From contig JAHBVK010000025.1 in NCBI GenBank assembly GCA_019637555.1, positions 1-64,000 on the forward strand: a DNA stretch of 64,000 nucleotides. The letters run 5' to 3'. Shown piece by piece: positions 42,985-51,935 of this stretch. The first letter of the stretch is position 1. Each line of letters opens with the position of its first letter. The DNA is from Anaerolineae bacterium (GTDB lineage: Bacteria; Chloroflexota; Anaerolineae; Aggregatilineales; UBA2796). Both the position numbers and the translations under genes were made by a program. The notes under the pieces were generated by a model. That model was not told the origin of the DNA. It did not search any database and saw only the letters and a list, made by a program, of their open reading frames with translations.

Positions 42985-44115
42985 ATGCAACTGCTCACCG
43001 CTGAGGGCTGCGCTGCCCGTCGCCATGCGCTGATCGAGAACGCGCAGCTTGATTACTTCATCATCACCAGTCCGCGCCACATTCAATATTTTTCCGGCTT
43101 CTACATCACGCCGCTGGCGCTCAGTTATCACGGGCGCAACTTCCTGCTGATAGACGCCCGCAGCGGCAAAAGCACACTGCTCGTCCACAACTTCCTTGCC
43201 GACGCCAAGAAGATCGCTCATGTCGATCAGGTGGACGTGTGGACGTGGTACGATGTCAACAGCAATCCGGGCGTTGAACCTTACGGCAAGGCGCTGCAAG
43301 AATTGAACGCGCGGCTGCCCGATCTCTCCGGCAAGCGCGTCGGCTACGAGGCTGGCTGGCTGCCCGTCGGCGTCAACGTTGGCACAGCGGAGCTTGTCGA
43401 TGTCACCGAGGTGATCTTGACGATGCGCCGCCGCAAGTACGCTGACGAACTGGTGCTGATCCGTGAAGCGATTGCCGCCAACGAAGCTGGTCATCGCGCC
43501 TCACGCACGCAGATCAAAGTGGGCATGAGCGAAGTCGAAGCGCAAGCGATCATCCATCAGGCGATGATGCTCTCCGTAGGGCATGACCTCCTGCTGATCT
43601 GTGACTTCGCCAGCGGCGTCCAGCGCATCAAGGCAGGCGGTCCCGGCACGACCAAGATCATCGCGCCCGGTGATCTCTTGCTGCTGGATATGAATCCAGT
43701 GGTCAATGGCTACCGATCCGATTTCACCGCCACCATCAGCCTCGATGGTAAGCCTACCGAGGCGGAACAAAATCTCTTGCTGGCGCTGCACGAAGGGATG
43801 GCGGCGGGCGAAAGCAAATTGAAACCCGGCAGCACAGGCGGTGAGATTCACGAGGCGTTGCGTCAGGCGCTGCAAAAGCGCGGCTTCGCGGAGGGATTCC
43901 CACACCACGCCGGACACGGACTCGGCTTAGGACATCCCGAAGCGCCCTACTTCGTACCCAACAGCCGCGAAGCCCTACAAGCAGGCGACGTGGTGACGCT
44001 GGAACCCGGCTCCTACGGCGATGGCTTCGCCGCACGCATCGAACACAACTACCTGATCACCGAAACGGGCTACGAACAACTCAGCCATCACGATACGCGC
44101 TTAGTCGCTAGTTAA
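42985..44115 (+). CDS. M24-family metallopeptidase (Xaa-Pro aminopeptidase/dipeptidase type)
   Basis: 376 residues. A creatinase-type N-terminal domain (about 1-140) precedes a pita-bread metallopeptidase domain with the five metal ligands in order: LLLDMNPVVNGYRSDFTATI (two Asp), FPHHAGHGLGLGHPEAP (His), VVTLEPGSYGDG (Glu) and AARIEHNYLIT (Glu). It cleaves Xaa-Pro bonds or acts as a prolidase in the cytosol. A strong AGGAGG SD is six bases before ATG 42985. Its 3' end overlaps the convergent oxidase gene by eight bases. Confidence 0.93.
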   Translation: MQLLTAEGCAARRHALIENAQLDYFIITSPRHIQYFSGFYITPLALSYHGRNFLLIDARSGKSTLLVHNFLADAKKIAHVDQVDVWTWYDVNSNPGVEPYGKALQELNARLPDLSGKRVGYEAGWLPVGVNVGTAELVDVTEVILTMRRRKYADELVLIREAIAANEAGHRASRTQIKVGMSEVEAQAIIHQAMMLSVGHDLLLICDFASGVQRIKAGGPGTTKIIAPGDLLLLDMNPVVNGYRSDFTATISLDGKPTEAEQNLLLALHEGMAAGESKLKPGSTGGEIHEALRQALQKRGFAEGFPHHAGHGLGLGHPEAPYFVPNSREALQAGDVVTLEPGSYGDGFAARIEHNYLITETGYEQLSHHDTRLVAS

Positions 44116-45241
44116 AACGGGAGATGCGGAACGCGGAAATATCGGTTTCTAACGTCTGCCCCAGCGCCCAATCCGCCGCCAGCTTGCCGCTGTAGGGACC
44201 AAGCTGCAAGCCTGATGCGCCGTGTCCGGTGCTCAGAAATAGATTGCCTATGCGCGGCACTTCACCGAGCACAGGCAAGTTATCGATGGTGTTGGGGCGC
44301 AAGCCAACGCGAATCTCACGGAACTGTGCGGATTTCAGTCCCGGCGCGACTCGTAATGCCTCGCCCAAAACTTCCTGCATACCGATGGCGCTGGTCACAG
44401 GATCGAAGCCGCTGCCTGTTTCGCGCGTTGCGCCCACCACGATCCGGTGATCCGCCCACGGCACCATGTAGTGACCGTGAAACGCTACGATCACCGGAAA
44501 CGCCGAGGTATCGACATCGGGCAAATCCAGATGCACGATCTGACCGCGCTGCGGCTCGACGGGAATCTGCACGCCCAACTGATCCCCGAACTGCCGTGAC
44601 CACGCGCCGCCCGCGATGATCACCTTGCCCGCGCGGAAGCTCTCGCCATCCGCCACCGCACCAACCACCTGACCATCCTCGATGATCAAGCGATCAACCA
44701 TGCTCTGCTTCTGCTCCAAATGATGAGACGCAGACGCTTTAGCGAGTGCCGCCGTCAACATTCGACCATCGACTCGCGCCCCGCCGCGATAGTAAAACGC
44801 GCCATGAACAGGAGCTAACAGCGGGAAGATAGCCTGTGCTTGCTCTGAGGTCACATCATACAAATCATCGCTGGAAGGAATACCGCGTCGGCGTTGTCGC
44901 TCCCAGACCACCTCACGGGCGTGCTGGAACGGCGCGATCTCATCCTCGCTCACGGCGACGGTCAGCTTGCCGCAAACCGCGTAGCCTGTATCGCCGTCTT
45001 GCTCCTGCCTAAGCTGCCCGATCAGCGCCGGATAGTAATCGACGCAGATCACGCCAAAGGCGAACCACGCCGGATCGAGCGTCACGCCGCTGGTGGCAGG
45101 AGCTAAGATTCCCGCGCCCGCATCCGTTGCCCGCCCCTCGTGATGGCGATCAATCAGCAGCGTTTTCGCTCCGCCTCTGACCAGATGATAAGCGGCGGAC
45201 ATGCCCACAATGCCGCCACCAATGACAATCGCATCGTACAT
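44108..45241 (-). CDS. FAD-dependent oxidoreductase, DAO family (glycine/D-amino-acid oxidase type)
   Basis: 377 residues. The N-terminal dinucleotide-binding motif is AIVIGGGIVGMSAAYHLVRGG. A DAO core follows with GARVDGRMLTAALAKAS, VIIAGGAWSRQFGDQLG, PVEPQRGQIVHLD, RIVVGATRETGSGFDPVT and RVGLRPNTIDNLPVLGEVP. The C-terminal GHGASGLQLGPYSGKLAADW is typical of glycine oxidase ThiO and D-amino-acid dehydrogenase relatives. No thiamine genes lie beside it, so the exact amine substrate is open. ATG at 45241 fits the family. It converges on the M24 gene with an eight-base overlap. Confidence 0.9.
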   Translation of the reverse strand: MYDAIVIGGGIVGMSAAYHLVRGGAKTLLIDRHHEGRATDAGAGILAPATSGVTLDPAWFAFGVICVDYYPALIGQLRQEQDGDTGYAVCGKLTVAVSEDEIAPFQHAREVVWERQRRRGIPSSDDLYDVTSEQAQAIFPLLAPVHGAFYYRGGARVDGRMLTAALAKASASHHLEQKQSMVDRLIIEDGQVVGAVADGESFRAGKVIIAGGAWSRQFGDQLGVQIPVEPQRGQIVHLDLPDVDTSAFPVIVAFHGHYMVPWADHRIVVGATRETGSGFDPVTSAIGMQEVLGEALRVAPGLKSAQFREIRVGLRPNTIDNLPVLGEVPRIGNLFLSTGHGASGLQLGPYSGKLAADWALGQTLETDISAFRISRFN

Positions 45242-45377
45242 TTACATCCCGTCCCCAAGCTCTCAATGTCATACCGTTATACCGCAAGGTCATCGCCGTC
45301 GGCACGGGAAAATGAGATAATAGTGCTATAACGCATCCAGTTACCTTGTTACGGAGTCTCGGAAAGCCAACCACTTC

Positions 45378-46361
45378 ATGATCACCGATCAACCTTCCGC
45401 GCCACAACATAATCGTGATATTGGCGAGGTCTGGTCAGCCAAACACGCCAGTGAGCTTCCCTTTGCCACAGCGACCTATTGGCTGCAAGTCCCCGCGATC
45501 CGTGCCCGCTACAACTACAAAGCAACGGGGGTGCCTAACGTCGCATGGTACGACTATTGGATGCGCCGCTGTTTCTCTGGCAAAATGCCCGTCGAACGCA
45601 CCTTGAGTATCGGCTGTGGGCAGGGATCGCTGGAACTCGATCTGGCGCAGCTCCGCACCTTCCGCCACTGCGACGCTTACGACATCGCGCCCGGAGCGAT
45701 TGAAGCTGCCAAGCTCCACGCCGCCGCGCGTGGCGTTACTTCCGTGAATTTCATGGTCAGCGATGCCAACACTATACAGCTCCCGCGACAAACCTATGAT
45801 TGCATCTGGTTCGATATGTCGCTGCATCACATTGAGGCGCTAGAGCATCTCTGCCAACAGGTAGCGCGGGCGCTCAAACCTGACGGCGTAGTGATCCTCA
45901 ACGAGTACGTGGGCGCGAATCGCTTCGATTTTCCGGCACGTCAGAAGGAGATCATGCGGGCTGCGTTCTTACTCTTGCCGCAGCAGGCGCGCCGCTTTCT
46001 CGGTAATGCTGCCGACGCGCCGCTATATCTCGATGATATGTACTTTCCTGATCCGCAAGCTGTCGCGGAAGCCGATCCTTCGGAAGCGATTCGCTCGGCG
46101 GACATCCTCAACGTCTTGGCAGAGCATTTAGACATCGTGGTTCAGCGTAATCTCGGCGGCACGCTGCTGCAATATGTGCTCAACAACATCGCCGGAAACT
46201 TCCACAACGGCGATGCTAAAACCCAAGCTATTTTGAATCTACTATTCGAGATGGAGGATCGCCTGATCGACGTTGGTGAATTGAGCAGCGATTTCATGCT
46301 AATCGTGGCACGGCGGAAGGATCAAGCGGGGCAACCGTTTCCGGTGGGCGATGATCGCTAA
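45378..46361 (+). CDS. class I SAM-dependent methyltransferase
   Basis: 327 residues. The methyltransferase core begins near residue 75: TLSIGCGQGSLELDLAQ (motif I), CDAYDIAPGAIEAAK, DCIWFDMSLHHIEALEH and VARALKPDGVVILNEYVG. A longer helical C-terminus (about 190-327) includes FLGNAADAPLYLDDMYF and IVVQRNLGGTLLQYVLNNIAGNF in separate pieces, probably for substrate choice. Similar proteins occur in polysaccharide or secondary-metabolite loci. It is monocistronic, divergent from the oxidase gene, and followed by a dispersed palindromic repeat. Confidence 0.82.
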   Translation: MITDQPSAPQHNRDIGEVWSAKHASELPFATATYWLQVPAIRARYNYKATGVPNVAWYDYWMRRCFSGKMPVERTLSIGCGQGSLELDLAQLRTFRHCDAYDIAPGAIEAAKLHAAARGVTSVNFMVSDANTIQLPRQTYDCIWFDMSLHHIEALEHLCQQVARALKPDGVVILNEYVGANRFDFPARQKEIMRAAFLLLPQQARRFLGNAADAPLYLDDMYFPDPQAVAEADPSEAIRSADILNVLAEHLDIVVQRNLGGTLLQYVLNNIAGNFHNGDAKTQAILNLLFEMEDRLIDVGELSSDFMLIVARRKDQAGQPFPVGDDR

Positions 46362-46373
46362 GTAATATACCGT

Positions 46374-46406
46374 CATCGTAGGGGTGGGTTTCTAACCCAC
46401 CCAATT
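46374..46406. repeat. 33-base palindromic repeat, inverted partner of 36149-36181
   Basis: A 9-bp stem GGGTGGGTT-TCT-AACCCACCC plus flanks. Its 33 bases are the exact reverse complement of 36149-36181. It lies between two convergent genes (stops 46361 and 46424) and could double as a bidirectional transcription end. Confidence 0.8.
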
Positions 46407-46423
46407 AGCAATCAGTAGTGATC

Positions 46424-46849
46424 CTAATCGTTCAGTTCGGTCATCAGCGCGTTAGCGATCATGATCACGCCACCGATGAACAAATAGCAGTTCTCCCAGA
46501 ATCGCTTGCTGATTGAGCCGTTGATCGCCGCAAACATCACCAACAGTCCGGTCGCCGCTTCAACTTGCAGCGCCTGTTTCAGCGTCAAACTATCCGAGCT
46601 TCGCCGCGTCAGGAACAGCAAGGCGGAGAGGAAGCGGCAGGTCCACACTGTTGGTCTGCTCATATTCAGCAGCACAGGCGTGATCAGCGAGTCTACAAAC
46701 ATTGCACCATTGATCACTTCGTGGGTGGCTTCGTTATAGCGGGTAGGTACATCAATGCCCAGATGTTCACCGAGGGCAACTGCTCGCGGGAAGGGGATCA
46801 CCTTCGCAGAATTAGACATATCTTCAGTCACTTTTGCGTCAGAATACAT
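46424..46849 (-). CDS. small membrane protein of unknown function
   Basis: 141 residues. A polar N-terminus (MYSDAKVTEDMSNSAKVIPF) is followed by RYNEATHEVINGAMFVDS and about three hydrophobic segments near residues 55-135 (FVDSLITPVLLNM, ATGLLVMFAAING, CYLFIGGVIMIANALM). No family was recognised. ATG at 46849 has a GGGAGG SD five bases upstream, so the start is firm. It is single and isolated between a repeat and a divergent GT2 gene. Confidence 0.62.
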   Translation of the reverse strand: MYSDAKVTEDMSNSAKVIPFPRAVALGEHLGIDVPTRYNEATHEVINGAMFVDSLITPVLLNMSRPTVWTCRFLSALLFLTRRSSDSLTLKQALQVEAATGLLVMFAAINGSISKRFWENCYLFIGGVIMIANALMTELND

Positions 46850-46990
46850 GGCAGCCTCCCTTAACGAAATAGTATCGTGGCAAACTTCACCATGCTGGTC
46901 GTTTCATGATCAATGTTATCATACGGGGGTGAAAGTGCCACCGTGTAATCATGTTATAAAGGGCATAATGCTGCGGATAACGCTAGATTT

Positions 46991-47941
46991 ATGAGTGAAC
47001 AACCTTTATTTTCAGTGGTCATTCCTCACTGGAATGGTCTGCAATTTCTGCCAACCTGTTACGAAGCATTACGCCGACAAACCTATCCTCGCGTCGAAGT
47101 CATTCTCGCGGATAACGGCTCAACCGATGGCTCACAGGAGTACACGCGGGAACACTATCCAGAAGTCCGCATCGTCCAGCTTGATCGCAACTACGGCTTC
47201 ACAGGTGCTTGCAATGCCGGATTCCGCGCCGCGCAGGGAGCATACGTTGCGCTGCTGAACAATGACACCGAAGCCGATCCCCAGTGGATCGAATCGTTAG
47301 TTAGTGCCTTCCAGCGTCATCCCGATGCAGGCTTTCTTGCCTCCAAGATGCTGCTGTTCGACAAGCGCGATCATTTCCACACGGCGGGTGATTTCTTCGG
47401 CGTCAATGGCTGGCCCGGCAATCGCGGCGCGTGGCAGAAGGACGAAGGTCAGTTTGATCGGGAGGAGTACGTCTTTAGCGCCTGCGCGGGAGCATCGGTT
47501 TACCGCAAAACGCTGCTCGATCAAGTTGGACTCCTCGATGACGATTTCTTCTTCGGCATGGAGGACATCGATCTGGCGTGGCGGGCGCAGTTCGTCGGCT
47601 GGAAATGCGTCTACGTGCCGCAGGCGGTGGTTTATCACAAAGTCTCAGCGACGGGCGGCGGCGTCACCTCCAGTTATTATGATGGGCGCAACGCCTTCTA
47701 CGTGCTGATCAAAGATTATCCCGCGCCGTTATTCCGCAAATACTGGCGGCGCATCCTCGGCAAGTATGCTGGAACAGCTTGGGAAGCGATCCGGGCATGG
47801 CGCGGTAAAGCGGCGCGGGCACGACTGCGCGGTATGGCGACGGGCTTGCTGCACATCCCCAAAATGCTCGGTAGGCGTCGGCAGATACAATCCTCACGTA
47901 AAGTCTCGCTCGACTACGTAGAAACTATCCTCAAACAATGA
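46991..47941 (+). CDS. glycosyltransferase family 2 (rhamnosyltransferase-like)
   Basis: 316 residues. The GT-A fold has SVVIPHWNGLQFLPTCYEAL, ILADNGSTDGSQEYTREHYP, NYGFTGACNAGFRAAQG, the metal-binding region ALLNNDTEADPQW and FFFGMEDIDLAWRAQFVGW. This is typical of dTDP-rhamnosyl or other nucleotide-sugar transferases working on cell-surface glycans in the cytoplasm. No transmembrane segment was seen. It lies 1.8 kb from the nonulosonate cluster but on the other strand and may contribute to the same glycan; that is only an inference. Weak SD before ATG 46991. Confidence 0.9.
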   Translation: MSEQPLFSVVIPHWNGLQFLPTCYEALRRQTYPRVEVILADNGSTDGSQEYTREHYPEVRIVQLDRNYGFTGACNAGFRAAQGAYVALLNNDTEADPQWIESLVSAFQRHPDAGFLASKMLLFDKRDHFHTAGDFFGVNGWPGNRGAWQKDEGQFDREEYVFSACAGASVYRKTLLDQVGLLDDDFFFGMEDIDLAWRAQFVGWKCVYVPQAVVYHKVSATGGGVTSSYYDGRNAFYVLIKDYPAPLFRKYWRRILGKYAGTAWEAIRAWRGKAARARLRGMATGLLHIPKMLGRRRQIQSSRKVSLDYVETILKQ

Positions 47942-47974
47942 TCGTTTCTGTTCACAGCAACAGCGATGTCAGGA

Positions 47975-48640
47975 TCAGGGCAGTTGGTGGCTCAAAAACC
48001 ACTCGTATAATTCCGGCTCATCGTAGGCGCGCGTCCATGAATCGTGGTTAGCATCTGGATAGATGGTCAAGCGCACCTCCGCGCCGATCTCCTGCAAATA
48101 TTGCACCATCTGTTCGCTCTCAGTTACTGGCACGACATCATCTAGCGCACCATGAAACACCCAGATCGGTATGTGCTGCAATGGTGGAACCATGCTGCGT
48201 CCTGTTCCTCGCCCACAAATCGGCGCAATGGCAGCAAATCGCCCCGGAAAACGCTGCGCCATACACCATGTTCCATTACCACCGAGACTCAATCCGGTCA
48301 GGTACAGGCGCTTCGGATCAACGCGATAGAACGACACGATCTGATTAAGCAGCACGTTGAGGGAGTCTAGCTCGAATGCCCATGTCGATCCGGCAGGGCA
48401 CTGCGGCGCGATGACGATGAAAGGGAAATCAACACCCTTTTCTATCTTCTTAGTCAACCCATATTTACGCACCAGATTGAGATCGCTGCCTCGTTCGCCG
48501 CTGCCATGCAAAAACAGGATCAGCGGATAGCGCGTCTCTGTTTCTCGCTCGTATTTGGCAGGCAAATACAGTAGATAATCTAGCGGCGTGCGCTTGACGT
48601 TCAAGGTGAGATGAGATTGTTGAAAGTGACGAGGATTCAC
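47975..48640 (-). CDS. alpha/beta hydrolase, esterase/phospholipase type (poly(3-hydroxybutyrate) depolymerase-like)
   Basis: 221 residues. The esterase opening is YLLYLPAKYERETETRYPLI followed by LFLHGSGERGSD. The nucleophile Ser lies in TGLSLGGNGTWCMAQRF, the acid in FHGALDDVVPVTES and the His in YPDANHDSWTRAYDEPEL. This matches the prolyl-oligopeptidase-like/carboxylesterase group that acts on small esters or feruloyl-type substrates. There is no signal peptide, so it is cytosolic. ATG at 48640 is used; it is divergent from the LacI-type regulator at 48724 and could be its target. Confidence 0.87.
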   Translation of the reverse strand: MNPRHFQQSHLTLNVKRTPLDYLLYLPAKYERETETRYPLILFLHGSGERGSDLNLVRKYGLTKKIEKGVDFPFIVIAPQCPAGSTWAFELDSLNVLLNQIVSFYRVDPKRLYLTGLSLGGNGTWCMAQRFPGRFAAIAPICGRGTGRSMVPPLQHIPIWVFHGALDDVVPVTESEQMVQYLQEIGAEVRLTIYPDANHDSWTRAYDEPELYEWFLSHQLP

Positions 48641-48723
48641 GGGATGTCTCCGGTTTTTCTTGACGGATCAGACGAGGTTCACTATCATGAGCATACTGCA
48701 CTCATTCATAGCGTCAAGAGTCC

Positions 48724-49746
48724 ATGACCAAACGCCCCACGATCATTGATGTCGCCCGTTTAGCTGGTGTTTCCAAAGCGACAGTTGCACGCGTCGTCAG
48801 CGGTCAGGATGTGCTAGTGCGCGAGGAAACACGCGAACGAGTCCTCAAAGCAGTCGATGAACTCGGCTACGAACGAAATGCTATCGCAGGCAGCCTGCGT
48901 ACCGATCAGACTTTCATGGTCGCCCTGTGCATTCCCGATATCACCAATCCATTCTGGACGGTAGTCGCACGCGGTGTGCAGGATGCCATCGAAGCCAGCG
49001 GTTACACCACCGTCACCGTCAACAGCGATTGGACGGCGGAACGCGAGAAGAACTATCTGCGAATGGTGCGGCGCAACCGCTTTGACGGCTTGATCATCAA
49101 CCCCACCAGCGTTTCTAGCGAAGCCTTGAGTCGGCTCGGGGTCCCCGTCGTAATCCTCGGCAGCGGCGACAATCAACCTGATTTTGACAGCGTGGGCAGT
49201 GACACCGAAGCAGCGGTGCAAGACGCGCTGGAACATTTGCTGCAACTCGGTCATCGTCGCATTGCGCTGATCGCCGGACGTTCGCAGCGCCGCCGGGAAT
49301 TGGCACGCTATCTCAGCTATCGGTTATTTCATCAACGCCACGAACTGCCGCTTGATGAATCGCTAGTGATCGAGTGCGAGTTTTCCGAGCGCGATGGCTA
49401 CGAGGCGATGCAGCAATTCCTCAACTTGCCGCAGCCGCCCACCGCCGTCTTTTGCGCTAACGATCTGCTTGCCATCGGCGCATTGAAAGCGGCGCAGGCA
49501 CTAGATCGGCACATCCCCGCTGATATATCGATCATCGGCATGGATGACATCTACGCCGCGTCGATGACCTCGCCCTCACTAACTACTGTTGCCAAGCCCA
49601 AATATGAGATCGGTGTGATGGCTGCGCGAATGCTGCTTGAACGGATGAATGGCGACGCCCCCGACTCAGCGCGGCACGTTAGGATTCAGTGTCAATTCGT
49701 GCAGCGTGGATCAACCGGTGCAGTAAGAACCAGCGTCAATCAATAA
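48724..49746 (+). CDS. LacI-family transcriptional regulator
   Basis: 340 residues. The N-terminal LacI HTH and hinge are present (IIDVARLAGVSKATVARVVS, about 4-23, then RERVLKAVDELGYERNAIAG). A periplasmic-binding-like effector domain follows, with DITNPFWTVVARGVQDAIE, LLQLGHRRIALIAG and VFCANDLLAIGALKAAQ, plus the family-typical DISIIGMDDIYAASMTSPSLTTV end. It represses sugar-related genes and its effector is probably a carbohydrate or nucleoside. Its 3' end overlaps the convergent neuC-like gene by seven bases. Operator positions were not identified. Confidence 0.94.
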   Translation: MTKRPTIIDVARLAGVSKATVARVVSGQDVLVREETRERVLKAVDELGYERNAIAGSLRTDQTFMVALCIPDITNPFWTVVARGVQDAIEASGYTTVTVNSDWTAEREKNYLRMVRRNRFDGLIINPTSVSSEALSRLGVPVVILGSGDNQPDFDSVGSDTEAAVQDALEHLLQLGHRRIALIAGRSQRRRELARYLSYRLFHQRHELPLDESLVIECEFSERDGYEAMQQFLNLPQPPTAVFCANDLLAIGALKAAQALDRHIPADISIIGMDDIYAASMTSPSLTTVAKPKYEIGVMAARMLLERMNGDAPDSARHVRIQCQFVQRGSTGAVRTSVNQ

Positions 49747-50891
49747 GTCAATCGCTTTTCAATTGTCAGCGGCACAGTCGCCAGCAACTCAGCAATCTTC
49801 AGACCAGCCGTTCCATTGCCATAAATCGGATCAGGCGTGTAGCGTCCGTGCTCAATCTGCTGCTGGATCGCCGCGCTAATTTCAGTGCACGAATACGGCA
49901 CATCGATCACGTTATGTCCGCGCTCTCTGCCCGCCTGCCGCGATCCGATATTGACCACTGGCACACCCAGATACGACCCCTCGCGAATGCCCACGCTGGA
50001 ATTGCCCACTAAACAGCGGCTGTTCACAATCAAGCGCAAAAAGTCAGTCGGAGCCATGTTCTTGAAGAAGTGGACATGCTTCGGCTTTTGCAGCTCGCGG
50101 AATTGACGGATCGCCTTCGACGTGCCATCAGAACCTGCGTCAATGTTAGGCCAAAACCACAGCACCGGCAGCTTCAGATCAGCGATGGCAAGCAGCGTCT
50201 CATTCACCTGCTGATGTGCCCGATCATACTCGGTAGTTACGGGGTGCTGCATCACCACGATGTAGCCATCTTTCAGCGAAACTTCCGCTCCCACGCCGTA
50301 ATAACGCTCAAACGGATCGAAATCGAGTTCAGGATCAGCCAGCACCGCCGCCGCAATGTCAATGGACGGGCAGCCTGTCACATGCACGCTGTCGGGATTC
50401 TCACCCATACGGATTACACGCTCAGCAGCTTTTTCGGTAGAGACCAGATGCAAGTCGGAGAGTTTGGTAACGGCGTGCCGCACCTTCTCGTCAATCGAAC
50501 CTGTGACTTCGCCGCCCTGCACATGCGCTACGGGTATGTTCATGTAGGAAGCAGCGACGGCAGTAGCAAGTGTCTCAAATCGATCAGCGACAGTGATCAC
50601 CACATCGGGTTTCAAATTATCGAATACGGTGGCGAGTTCCATCAATCCTAATCCCGTAGTCTTCGCCATCGCAGTCAGATTTTCACCTTCCAGTACCATG
50701 TAGACCCGCGCCGCGATCTGGAAGCCGTCTTTTTCCATGTAATTGACGGCGCTGCCATAGCGATCCAGTAGCGCGGAAGCACCGACGACCAACTGCAACT
50801 CCAGCTCAGGATGTTGCTTGATCGCGGTCAATGCCGTTTTGATGCGTGAGTAACTCGGACGTGCCGTGATGACTACGCAAACCTTCCTCAC
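49740..50891 (-). CDS. neuC: UDP-N-acetylglucosamine 2-epimerase (hydrolysing), NeuC type
   Basis: 383 residues. The epimerase_2 fold opens with RKVCVVITARPSYSRIKTAL; KPDVVITVADRFETLATA, VAHVQGGEVTGSIDEKVRHA, KLSDLHLVSTEKAAERVIRM and GNSSVGIREGSYLGVPVVN follow. The hydrolysing group turns UDP-GlcNAc (or a 6-deoxy analogue, LegG) into ManNAc-type sugar plus UDP, the first committed step to sialic or legionaminic acid. It is the last gene of the nine-gene minus-strand operon, three bases after neuB. The exact substrate is not fixed by the sequence. Confidence 0.93.
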   Translation of the reverse strand: MRKVCVVITARPSYSRIKTALTAIKQHPELELQLVVGASALLDRYGSAVNYMEKDGFQIAARVYMVLEGENLTAMAKTTGLGLMELATVFDNLKPDVVITVADRFETLATAVAASYMNIPVAHVQGGEVTGSIDEKVRHAVTKLSDLHLVSTEKAAERVIRMGENPDSVHVTGCPSIDIAAAVLADPELDFDPFERYYGVGAEVSLKDGYIVVMQHPVTTEYDRAHQQVNETLLAIADLKLPVLWFWPNIDAGSDGTSKAIRQFRELQKPKHVHFFKNMAPTDFLRLIVNSRCLVGNSSVGIREGSYLGVPVVNIGSRQAGRERGHNVIDVPYSCTEISAAIQQQIEHGRYTPDPIYGNGTAGLKIAELLATVPLTIEKRLTY

Positions 50892-50894
50892 CTG

Positions 50895-51935
50895 TTATGC
50901 CTCCACATCGGCTAAATCGGACTCGCTTAATAATTGATCTGCTTCTACAGCGCGTGCCAAGCGCCGTCCGATTACTTCGTTAAGCCGTTCAGCCGGAATA
51001 CCAGTGCCCGGTTTCTTGGTAGTCACCTGATCGTGACCGAGTATTGTGCCAGCCGGAAGTGCTGCACGCGCCACCACACTTTTGTTGAATAGGCGACGCA
51101 TTGGCTGTAATTCTTGCGCCTGTGCATCTTTATCAACAGGATTCGCCAGCATCATCTCGATAGCGCGAATCCCGGTGACGAGTTGCTTGAGTTCTTCGAT
51201 AGTCACCGAAGCGATTACATCAGGACCGAACATATAGCGGCTGAAGGTAATATGGACTTCTAGGACATCAATCCCTAACGCCGCAGCCGCCAATCCAGCG
51301 TATATCGCGCCCGAATGATCAGATAGCCCCACCCTCGATTGATAGCGATCACGAAACAACGGAATCATGTTCAGTCCAGTTTTTTCTGGAGGCGTGGGAT
51401 AGATCGAAGTGCATTGCAGGACCGTGAAGGGAATATTCTTTGCACGAACGCGCTCTACTGCCGCGTCGATCTCGTACAGGGGACTCATGCCCGTCGAAAT
51501 CAAAAATGGTAAGCCAGTTTCTGACATACGCTCGAACATCGGCGTGTTGGCAATCTCACCCGAAGCGATCTTCCAACCTGCCACCCCTAATCTCGTCAGC
51601 AGATCAACCGCTTCGATGGAAAATGGAGAGCTGTAGAACTTCAAGCCCTTTTCGCTGGCGTGTGCTTTTAGTCCCTGCCATTGTTCCTCAGTGAATTCCA
51701 TGCGCCGCCAATAATCGTAACGTTTTTCGTCCTGAAGACTAAACTTGACGCGCCAGCCTTCATGTGGCGTACTTTCTGCGGAAGCGATATGCGTTTGGAA
51801 TTTGATCGCATCTGCACCCGCACTGGCAGCAGCATCAATAAAGCTGTGCGCCATGCCCAGACTGCCATCATGCGCTTGCGCTACTTCTGCAATAATTTCG
51901 CACTTTTGGGGCATCTCAATCACGACCTTATCCAA
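50895..51935 (-). CDS. neuB: N-acetylneuraminate (nonulosonic acid) synthase with SAF domain
   Basis: 346 residues. The TIM barrel has EIIAEVAQAHDGSLGMAHSF, AGADAIKFQTHIA, KFYSSPFSIEAVDLL, LQCTSIYPTPPEKTGLN and VGLSDHSGAIYAGLAA. A C-terminal SAF/antifreeze-like domain (about 285-346: KSVVARAALPAGTILGHDQV) closes the active site. It condenses PEP with ManNAc or a related hexose to a nine-carbon acid. The motif AEVAQAHDG differs from the common AEIGxNHxG. It overlaps the upstream methyltransferase gene by 16 bases. The product could be Neu5Ac, legionaminic acid or another nonulosonate. Confidence 0.92.
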   Translation of the reverse strand: MDKVVIEMPQKCEIIAEVAQAHDGSLGMAHSFIDAAASAGADAIKFQTHIASAESTPHEGWRVKFSLQDEKRYDYWRRMEFTEEQWQGLKAHASEKGLKFYSSPFSIEAVDLLTRLGVAGWKIASGEIANTPMFERMSETGLPFLISTGMSPLYEIDAAVERVRAKNIPFTVLQCTSIYPTPPEKTGLNMIPLFRDRYQSRVGLSDHSGAIYAGLAAAALGIDVLEVHITFSRYMFGPDVIASVTIEELKQLVTGIRAIEMMLANPVDKDAQAQELQPMRRLFNKSVVARAALPAGTILGHDQVTTKKPGTGIPAERLNEVIGRRLARAVEADQLLSESDLADVEA

